A DNA stretch of 6,742 nucleotides from the NCBI GenBank assembly GCA_016286835.1, contig JAEEUD010000107.1, positions 1 to 6,742 on the forward strand, in the 5' to 3' direction. Every line of letters begins with the position of its first letter. The stretch's first letter is position 1. Below are positions 1 through 5,548 of this stretch, in pieces. The notes beneath the pieces were generated by a model that searched no databases, was not told the origin of the DNA, and saw only the letters and a program-made list of their open reading frames with translations. The position numbers were made by a program, and so were the translations under genes. The DNA comes from Pyramidobacter sp. (GTDB lineage Bacteria > Synergistota > Synergistia > Synergistales > Dethiosulfovibrionaceae).

Positions 1-579
1 AAGGTGACGCGTGCAGACGTTCACAGCGTGGACGAGCTCAAAGCCGAGATCCGCAAGAACATGGAAGAGCGCCTGAAGGCCGAAGCCCGCCTTGCGTCGG
101 AGAACGAGGCTGTGGCGAAGATCGCTGAAGCCGCGACGGTCGATGTCCCCGAGACCATGATCGCCCGCCAGAAGGCGAGCCTGAAGAAGCGCTTCGAGGA
201 AAACGTCAAGGCCCGCACCAAGATGACGCTTGAAGAGTATTACAAGTCTGAAGGCCACGATCTGGCCGAGCTCGAAGAGAATCTGAGCAAGGACGCCCTC
301 CGTGACGTGAAGAACTACCTGGTCGTCGACGCCTGCGCCCGCCAGCTGGGTGTGTCGGTCGAGAAGGAAGACCTTGACGCCGAGATCGCGAAGATGGCCG
401 AGGAGTACGGCATTTCGCCTGAGAGCATCTCCGAGATGCTCAAAAAGCGTCCCGAGGACTTCGAGAACATGATCTCGTCCGCACGTTACCGTAAGACGAT
501 GCAGGCGATCATGGCCAAAGTGAAGATCAACGAAGTGAAAAAGGGCGCCAGCCCCGACGCGCCTGCGGCAGAGAACTAA
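1..579 (+). CDS. tig: Trigger factor, C-terminal part (5' end outside the window)
   Basis: Trigger factor is the ribosome-bound chaperone that shelters nascent chains at the exit tunnel and, in most versions, has a peptidyl-prolyl isomerase domain. The frame is open from base 1, and 192 residues plus a TAA stop are visible. They match the alpha-helical C-terminal substrate-cradling domain: a DELKAEIRKNMEERLKAEA-type helix near residues 11-29, a VPETMI segment near residues 49-54, and a long charged helical tail ending KINEVKKGASPDAPAAEN. The ribosome-binding signature and the isomerase domain lie upstream and cannot be judged. The GTG at base 4 falls inside this domain and is not a start. The family is usually about 430-450 residues, so a little over half is missing. 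The stop is followed 13 nt later by an intrinsic terminator, so tig probably ends its own transcription unit. The neighbours (clpP, clpX, lon) are the classic companions of tig, which supports the call. Confidence 0.93.
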   Translation, partial: KVTRADVHSVDELKAEIRKNMEERLKAEARLASENEAVAKIAEAATVDVPETMIARQKASLKKRFEENVKARTKMTLEEYYKSEGHDLAELEENLSKDALRDVKNYLVVDACARQLGVSVEKEDLDAEIAKMAEEYGISPESISEMLKKRPEDFENMISSARYRKTMQAIMAKVKINEVKKGASPDAPAAEN

Positions 580-592
580 TCTCCGATCGACG

Positions 593-626
593 TTGCTGCG
601 GCACATCCATGCCGCGGCAATTTTTT
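593..626 (+). terminator. Rho-independent terminator after tig
   Basis: An 11-bp stem forms between 593-603 (TTGCTGCGGCA) and 610-620 (TGCCGCGGCAA), with one G-U wobble at 597/616 and a six-base loop, CATCCA. A run of six T follows at 621-626. It starts 13 nt after the tig stop, the expected position for an intrinsic terminator. It would end or attenuate tig transcription ahead of clpP. The hairpin and T-run are seen directly; the efficiency is not known. Confidence 0.85.
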
Positions 627-651
627 ATCCGGGGCTGGGCCACGAATTTTG

Positions 652-658
652 AAAGGAG
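652..658 (+). promoter_or_regulatory. Ribosome binding site of clpP
   Basis: AAAGGAG lies 9 nt before the ATG at 668 and fixes the clpP start. A weak 5-bp pairing, GGGCT (632-636) with AGCCC (657-661), would cover the last two bases of the site, but its 20-nt loop makes regulation doubtful. No convincing -35/-10 pair is visible in the 41 nt between the terminator and the start codon. Confidence 0.8.
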
Positions 659-667
659 CCCACAACC

Positions 668-1249
668 ATGTATTACGTTCCGTATGTTATCGAGCAGACC
701 GGCAGAGGCGAGCGTCAGTACGACATTTATTCGCGGCTGCTCAAGGACCGCATCATCTTTTTAGGTGACGAGATCGACGACACGCTTGCCAATTCTGTTG
801 TAGCGCAGCTGCTTTTCCTCGAGAGCGAAAGCCCGGACAGAGACATCAGCATTTACATCAATTCCCCGGGCGGTTCCGTCTCGGCCGGCCTTGCCATCTA
901 CGATACCATCCAGTTCGTCAAATGCGACGTTTCAACGATCGTCGTCGGCATGGCGGCCAGCATGGCAGCCGTGCTGCTGGCCGCGGGAGCGAAAGGCAAG
1001 CGTATCGCTTTGCCCAACTCGCGCGTGATGATCCATCAGCCGCTCGGCGGTGCCCAGGGACAGGCCAGCGACATCGAGATCCAGGCGCGCGAGATCGTCA
1101 AGACGAAAGAACTGCTCAACAACATCCTTGTCACCCATACGGGACAGTCGATGAAGCGCATCAAGGCCGACAGCGACCGTGATTTCTGGATGAGCGCGCC
1201 CGAAGCGCTGGCCTACGGCATCGTCGATAAAGTCATCGACAAGCGATAA
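668..1249 (+). CDS. clpP: ATP-dependent Clp protease proteolytic subunit ClpP
   Basis: ClpP forms a cytoplasmic tetradecameric serine-protease barrel that cleaves proteins unfolded and threaded in by ClpX or another Clp ATPase. The product has 193 residues, the usual size for the family. The catalytic triad is complete: Ser98 in GMAASMAAV, His123 in VMIHQPLGG, and Asp172 in SDRDFW. The spacings of 25 and 49 residues equal those of E. coli ClpP (97/122/171). The SPGGSV loop at 66-71 supplies the oxyanion-hole and substrate-binding strand. The N-terminus, MYYVPYVIEQTGRGER, is the typical axial-loop start with at most a few residues of propeptide, and AAAGGAG spacing supports the ATG. Residue 100 after the nucleophile is Ala, where E. 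coli and B. subtilis have Gly; this looks like natural variation. The gene stands 55 nt before clpX, with which it is almost certainly co-transcribed and whose product is its partner. Confidence 0.98.
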   Translation: MYYVPYVIEQTGRGERQYDIYSRLLKDRIIFLGDEIDDTLANSVVAQLLFLESESPDRDISIYINSPGGSVSAGLAIYDTIQFVKCDVSTIVVGMAASMAAVLLAAGAKGKRIALPNSRVMIHQPLGGAQGQASDIEIQAREIVKTKELLNNILVTHTGQSMKRIKADSDRDFWMSAPEALAYGIVDKVIDKR

Positions 1250-1287
1250 GAATCGTTGAACGCCTCGGGCGAGACATCGTTTCGCGC

Positions 1288-1294
1288 GGGAGGA
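1288..1294 (+). promoter_or_regulatory. Ribosome binding site of clpX
   Basis: GGGAGGA lies 10 nt before the ATG at 1305, in a purine-rich run that continues to 1302. A small hairpin, GCGAGAC (1269-1275) with GTTTCGC (1279-1285), sits just upstream and leaves the site exposed. No T-run follows the hairpin, so it is not a terminator. Confidence 0.75.
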
Positions 1295-1304
1295 AGGGAA
1301 GAAC

Positions 1305-2594
1305 ATGCAAAGAAACGACGACTTCAAACATCGAAATTATCGCTGTTCCTTCTGCGGAAGAGGCGCCGAAGAAGGCGTGACGCTGATTTCCGGCCCTGAA
1401 GGGATCAACATTTGCAGCGAATGTGTGAAGCTCTGCAACAGTTATCTTAAAATGACGCCCGACGGTGAGCCTCTGCCTGCTCGCACGAAGGCGGATGAAA
1501 ATCCGCTTCAATCGCTGGGCAGCCTGCCCAGACCCAAGGAGATCAAGGCGCATCTCGATGAGTATGTGGTCGGCCAGGATTACGCCAAGAAAGCCATTGC
1601 CGTGGCCGTCTACAATCACTATAAACGCATCGCGACCGGCGCCAAAGGCGGCGATGTGGAGCTGCAAAAGAGCAATCTTCTGCTCCTCGGGCCGACGGGA
1701 AGCGGCAAGACGCTGCTGGCGCAAAGCCTTGCGAAGATGCTCAACGTACCGTTTGCGATCTCGGACGCGACGACGCTGACCGAAGCCGGGTACGTCGGTG
1801 AGGACGTGGAAAACGTCCTCGTCCGTCTCGTGCAGGCTGCCGACAACGACATCGCTGCGGCCGAGCGCGGCATCGTTTACATCGACGAGATCGACAAAGT
1901 GGCCCGCAAGTCGGAGTCCGCTTCGATCACGCGCGACGTTTCCGGCGAGGGCGTACAGCAGGCGCTGCTGAAAATCCTTGAAGGCACCGTCTCGAACATT
2001 CCCCCCAAGGGTGGCCGCAAGCATCCGCAGCAGGAGTTCATCCAGATCAACACGGCGAACATCCTTTTCATTTGCGGCGGTGCGTTCGCCGGGCTGGAGG
2101 GAATCGTCGGACGCCGCGTCAACAAGAAAGTGATCGGCTTTGACAGCGACATTCGCGACACGACAGCCGAAGAGCGGTATGATCTGCTCAGGCAGGTCGA
2201 GCCGGAGGACCTCGTTTCGTTCGGCTTTATCCCAGAGCTGGTCGGCCGCCTGCCGCTGCTTGTGCCGCTCCAGAGCCTTGACGCCGATGCGCTCGTGCGC
2301 GTGCTGACGGAACCGAAAAATTCCCTGATCCGTCAGTACAAGGCCAACTTCGCGATGGAAAACGTCGAACTCGAGTTCGACCCTCAAGCCGTGCGGGCGA
2401 TCGCAGAAAAAGCGGCGGCCAAGGGCACGGGTGCGCGCGGACTGCGGGCGATCATGGAAAGTCTGATGCTCGATCTGATGTACGAAGTGCCGTCCAGTGA
2501 AGAGCCGCTTGAAAAGATCGTCATCACGCCGGAGTACGTGTACGGAACGGGACAGCCCGTCTATGTCAAAAGAACTCCTGCGGAGGTCTCCTAA
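1305..2594 (+). CDS. clpX: ATP-dependent Clp protease ATP-binding subunit ClpX
   Basis: ClpX is a hexameric AAA+ unfoldase that recognises tagged substrates, including ssrA-tagged proteins, and translocates them into ClpP. The 429-residue product has the family's normal length. The N-terminal zinc-binding dimer domain has Cys14, Cys17, Cys37 and Cys40. The AAA+ module follows: Walker A GPTGSGKT at 129-136, pore loop 1 GYVG at 162-165, Walker B with Asp194-Glu195, pore-2 loop SITRDVSGEG near 207-216, RKH loop at 238-240, the ClpP-docking IGF tripeptide at 277-279, the arginine finger Arg315 in GRLP, and the sensor-2 Arg378 in GARGLR. The IGF loop means it can dock on ClpP, which is encoded just upstream. 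No key residue is missing. The stop is directly followed by the lon start in the same frame, and the lon ribosome binding site lies inside the last codons of clpX. Confidence 0.98.
   Translation: MQRNDDFKHRNYRCSFCGRGAEEGVTLISGPEGINICSECVKLCNSYLKMTPDGEPLPARTKADENPLQSLGSLPRPKEIKAHLDEYVVGQDYAKKAIAVAVYNHYKRIATGAKGGDVELQKSNLLLLGPTGSGKTLLAQSLAKMLNVPFAISDATTLTEAGYVGEDVENVLVRLVQAADNDIAAAERGIVYIDEIDKVARKSESASITRDVSGEGVQQALLKILEGTVSNIPPKGGRKHPQQEFIQINTANILFICGGAFAGLEGIVGRRVNKKVIGFDSDIRDTTAEERYDLLRQVEPEDLVSFGFIPELVGRLPLLVPLQSLDADALVRVLTEPKNSLIRQYKANFAMENVELEFDPQAVRAIAEKAAAKGTGARGLRAIMESLMLDLMYEVPSSEEPLEKIVITPEYVYGTGQPVYVKRTPAEVS
2582..2586 (+). promoter_or_regulatory. Ribosome binding site that fixes the GTG start of lon
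   Basis: GGAGG inside the last clpX codons lies 8 nt before the GTG at 2595. No in-frame ATG occurs nearby, and the protein is homologous to Lon from its second residue on, so GTG is the start. The site is flanked on both sides by CTCC (2575-2578 and 2588-2591). Each could pair with GGAG in a 4-bp, short-loop hairpin. Confidence 0.85.
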
Positions 2595-4925
2595 GTGAAC
2601 CTCTATGTTTTGCCGTCCCGCGATACCGTGATCTTTCCAGGCGTCATTGCGCCGATCTACGTGGGACGAGGCGCGACGCTGAAAGCGATCGAGCTGGCTG
2701 CGACCGCGGAAAAACGGTACATCTTCGTCGCCGTTCAACGCGATCCAACCACCGATGAGCCGGGCGCGGACGATCTCTATGACGTGGGCACGCTCTGCGA
2801 GATGCTGCAGATGATCCGGATGCCGGACGGCACCGTCAAACTTTTGCTTGAAGGCAAAGAGCGGATGCGCGCGCGTCAGTACACCGTTGTCGATTCGATG
2901 TTCAGCGCCGATCTTGTCTCAGTCCGCAGCAGCTACGTCGAGGACGACCATTTAAAGGCCCTGCTCAAAGAAGTCCTGAGCGTATTTGAGGATTATGTCA
3001 ACTGTCATCCGCGGCTGCCTCAGGAAATGATCCAGCCGATCGCGGCGGCGGGCGATCCTTCCGTGATCGCCGACATGATCGCGGCCCACATGACGCTAGA
3101 CGTAAAGCGCAAGCAGGCGCTTCTGGAGTGTTTCCGCACGGACAGCCGTCTTGAGCTGCTGCTCAAGTACCTGCTCTCGGAGATCGAACTGCTGAAACTG
3201 GGACGCGAGATCCACATGCGCGTTCAGAAGGAAGTTGACCAGCACCAGAAGGAATATTACCTGCGCGAACAGATGAAAGCGATCCAGGAAGAGCTGAAGA
3301 TCAATGACTCGCCGGAATCGCTCGAGCTGAAGACGCGCGCCGAACAGGCCGATCTGCCTGAGGCGGTACGTGAAAAGGTCGATGCAGAGCTGACGCGCAT
3401 GTCGAAAATGCAGGCCATGTCGCCCGAAGCGACGGTTGTACGCACCTACGTCGAATGGCTCCTGGACGTGCCATGGAACGTAAAGCTGCCCGAGCAGACC
3501 GATCTGAGTACTGTGCAGAAAACGCTCGACGCCAATCATTACGGACTGAAACGCGTCAAGGACCGTCTGATCGAGTATCTGGCCGTGCGCAAGCAGGCCG
3601 GGAAAATGGCCCGCGCGCAGATCCTCTGCCTGATCGGTCCTCCCGGTGTGGGTAAAACGTCGCTGGGAAAATCCGTTGCTGAGGCGCTGGGACGCAAGTT
3701 CGTGACGTTCTCGCTGGGCGGGATGCGCGATGAGGCGGAGATTCGCGGACATCGGCGCACCTACATCGGCGCGCTGCCCGGAAGGATCGTTCAGAAGCTG
3801 AAAGAAGCCGGCTGCTCCAATCCTGTCATGCTGCTCGACGAAGTTGACAAGATCGGCTCCGACTTCCGCGGCGACCCGGCCAGTGCTCTGCTGGAAGTGC
3901 TCGACCCCGAGCAGAATTCGCATTTTACCGATCATTATCTGGAACTTCCCGTCGATTTGAGCGACGTGCTTTTCATCACAACCGCCAACGTCTCGCACAC
4001 CATTCCGTCGCCGCTGCTTGACCGCATGGACGTGATCCAGCTTTCCAGCTACCTTCCGGAAGAAAAACTCCACATTGCCAAGGAGCACCTCCTGCCGCGC
4101 GTTTTTGCCGAAAGCGGCCTGACGAAAAAGGACCTGGCACTTTCCGACGCCGTTCTCAAGACGATCATCGCCGATTACACGCGCGAGGCCGGTGTCCGCG
4201 AGCTTGACCGCAAGCTCGCGACGCTCTGCCGCAAAGTCGTGCGTGCGCGCCTTGAATGTGAAGAAAAAGGCGAGGCCGCCGGGAAGACGCGGATCGGCGT
4301 CAAAAATCTGCACGAGTATCTGGGAGCGCCTCATTCGCCCGACGTGCGGCTGCCCAAACAGCCCGAAGCGGGTGTCGCGGTCGGTCTGGCCTGGACGGCC
4401 GCCGGCGGCGACGTGATGCCGATCGAAGCCGTGAAGATGAGCGGCCGCGGCGAACTCAAACTGACCGGCAATCTCGGACACGTCATGCAGGAGTCGGCGA
4501 TGACGGCCTTGGGCTTTGTCAAATCGCACTGGAAAGAGCTTTCCGGCGGCACGGCCGAACCCAAATGGCACAGCGTCAGCCTGCATTTGCACGTTCCCGA
4601 GGGGGCCATCCCCAAGGACGGTCCGTCTGCTGGCGTAGCGATGGCGATCGCGCTGTTTTCGGCGCTTTCCGGCCGCAGATATCGGCCCGGCTTTGCCATG
4701 ACAGGCGAGATCTCCTTGCGCGGCGATGTACTGCCCATCGGCGGCCTGCGTGAAAAAACGCTTGCGGCCAAGCGATACGGCATCGTCGATCTCTTCGTGC
4801 CCGAAGCCAACCGTCCCGACGTGGAGGATATGGAGCCGTGGATCAGCGAAGGCGTCAATTTTACGTTTGTTCGCAAGGCTTCTCAGGTGTTCGACGCTGT
4901 GCTTGAAAAAGAGGCCGAAAAATGA
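2595..4925 (+). CDS. lon: ATP-dependent protease Lon (LonA type)
   Basis: Lon is a cytoplasmic hexameric AAA+ serine protease that degrades misfolded proteins and selected regulators. At 776 residues it is full length (E. coli Lon has 784). Domains in order are the N-terminal substrate-binding domain, about 1-190, opening with LPSRDTVIFPG; a helical linker, about 190-300, with the YYLREQMKAIQEEL helix; AAA+, about 300-570; and the protease domain, about 575-776. Walker A is GPPGVGKT at 348-355 and the pore loop is Tyr390-Ile391. Walker B has Asp415-Glu416, the arginine finger is Arg477 and sensor 2 is Arg535. The catalytic Ser678 in PKDGPSAG and Lys721 in GGLREK form the Lon dyad, with the same 43-residue spacing as in E. 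coli. His664, His666 and Thr703 match the conserved active-site neighbours. The N-domain and lack of membrane helices exclude LonB. Translation is probably coupled to clpX, as there is no spacer, and to ysxC through an ATGA overlap. Confidence 0.98.
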   Translation: MNLYVLPSRDTVIFPGVIAPIYVGRGATLKAIELAATAEKRYIFVAVQRDPTTDEPGADDLYDVGTLCEMLQMIRMPDGTVKLLLEGKERMRARQYTVVDSMFSADLVSVRSSYVEDDHLKALLKEVLSVFEDYVNCHPRLPQEMIQPIAAAGDPSVIADMIAAHMTLDVKRKQALLECFRTDSRLELLLKYLLSEIELLKLGREIHMRVQKEVDQHQKEYYLREQMKAIQEELKINDSPESLELKTRAEQADLPEAVREKVDAELTRMSKMQAMSPEATVVRTYVEWLLDVPWNVKLPEQTDLSTVQKTLDANHYGLKRVKDRLIEYLAVRKQAGKMARAQILCLIGPPGVGKTSLGKSVAEALGRKFVTFSLGGMRDEAEIRGHRRTYIGALPGRIVQKLKEAGCSNPVMLLDEVDKIGSDFRGDPASALLEVLDPEQNSHFTDHYLELPVDLSDVLFITTANVSHTIPSPLLDRMDVIQLSSYLPEEKLHIAKEHLLPRVFAESGLTKKDLALSDAVLKTIIADYTREAGVRELDRKLATLCRKVVRARLECEEKGEAAGKTRIGVKNLHEYLGAPHSPDVRLPKQPEAGVAVGLAWTAAGGDVMPIEAVKMSGRGELKLTGNLGHVMQESAMTALGFVKSHWKELSGGTAEPKWHSVSLHLHVPEGAIPKDGPSAGVAMAIALFSALSGRRYRPGFAMTGEISLRGDVLPIGGLREKTLAAKRYGIVDLFVPEANRPDVEDMEPWISEGVNFTFVRKASQVFDAVLEKEAEK
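4909..4914 (+). promoter_or_regulatory. Ribosome binding site of ysxC within the 3' end of lon
   Basis: AAGAGG lies 7 nt before the ATG at 4922. It is weaker than the GGAGG sites of the other genes. With the ATGA overlap, this suggests that ysxC relies largely on ribosomes finishing lon. Confidence 0.6.
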
Positions 4926-5530
4926 GCGTCTGGAAGGCCAAACTGACCTGCACGGCCTATGAAACGAAGCAGTTTCCTGCCGGAAACCTGCCGGAGATCG
5001 CTTTGGCGGGCCGTTCGAATGTCGGCAAGTCCTCGCTGCTCAACAAACTCGTGGGGCAGAAAATGGCCCATGTCAGCGCCTCGCCCGGCATGACGCGCAG
5101 CGTCAATTTCTTCGCCGTACAGGCACCGCGGCCGTTCGTCCTCGTCGATCTGCCCGGCTACGGTTACGCGGCCCGAAGCAGAGACGAGCGGGGCGGCTGG
5201 GCGAAACTGATCGAGAGCTACATCGAGCGCCGCGAGGAACTGGCGCTGGTCGTTCATCTGATCGATATCCGTCACGGTCTGAAAGACACGGACCGCAAAC
5301 TCCAGGAATGGCTGACGGATCTTGGCGTTCCGGTACTTTCCGTTTTCACGAAAGCTGATAAAATAGCGAAGACGAAACGCCGCAGTACGATCAACGGCTA
5401 TCTTGACGATAAAATTTATTCATGGGGACTTCCTCTGGCCGTCTCAGTAGACGAGCCGGAGACGATCGAAGCGCTCAGGGGCCAGATCGAAAGCTATCTG
5501 GAACAGGCGCTTTCAGAAAACGAAAGTTAA
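4922..5530 (+). CDS. ysxC: Ribosome biogenesis GTP-binding protein YsxC/EngB (YihA)
   Basis: YsxC/EngB is a TRAFAC-class GTPase of the TrmE-Era-EngA family needed for late assembly of the 50S ribosomal subunit. The 202-residue product has the usual size and a single G domain. G1 is GRSNVGKSS at 30-38, the switch I region contains SPGMTRS at 54-60 (Thr58 as the G2 threonine), G3 is DLPGYGYA at 76-83, and G4 is TKAD at 143-146. The DLPGYGYA element is specific to this family. The G5 region near 173-177 reads AVSVD, without the usual SA or SS pair, and is degenerate; the family tolerates this. The ATG overlaps the lon stop, and valS follows after 18 nt, so all three genes probably share one transcript. 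A YsxC gene directly after lonA is also the arrangement in Bacillus. No other GTPase family fits as well. Confidence 0.96.
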   Translation: MSVWKAKLTCTAYETKQFPAGNLPEIALAGRSNVGKSSLLNKLVGQKMAHVSASPGMTRSVNFFAVQAPRPFVLVDLPGYGYAARSRDERGGWAKLIESYIERREELALVVHLIDIRHGLKDTDRKLQEWLTDLGVPVLSVFTKADKIAKTKRRSTINGYLDDKIYSWGLPLAVSVDEPETIEALRGQIESYLEQALSENES

Positions 5531-5533
5531 AGT

Positions 5534-5540
5534 GGGGAGG
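5534..5540 (+). promoter_or_regulatory. Ribosome binding site that decides the valS start
   Basis: GGGGAGG lies 8 nt before the ATG at 5549. This picks 5549 over the out-of-frame ATG at 5562 and over the GTG at 5532, which opens a different, non-coding frame. The 18-nt gap leaves no room for a T-box leader or a separate promoter. Confidence 0.85.
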
Positions 5541-5548
5541 AAATCGCA

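Noticed and set aside
593..620. The palindromic hairpin after tig as a repressor operator
   Set aside because: The directly following T6 run and the position 13 nt after a stop codon fit an intrinsic terminator better than a protein-binding site.
1233..2738. A 501-codon antisense open frame covering all of clpX
   Set aside because: It mirrors a highly conserved gene with all ClpX motifs. Its translation is rich in Arg, His and Asp with no recognisable domain, and such mirror frames are common in GC-rich codon usage.
3096..4592. A 498-codon antisense open frame inside lon
   Set aside because: Same cause: it lies opposite conserved Lon AAA+ and protease codons and has no recognisable domain. 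I saw no plausible upstream site for it.
5531..5548. Possible T-box or other leader ahead of valS
   Set aside because: The spacer is only 18 nt and is taken up by the ribosome binding site; the upstream bases encode the end of YsxC.
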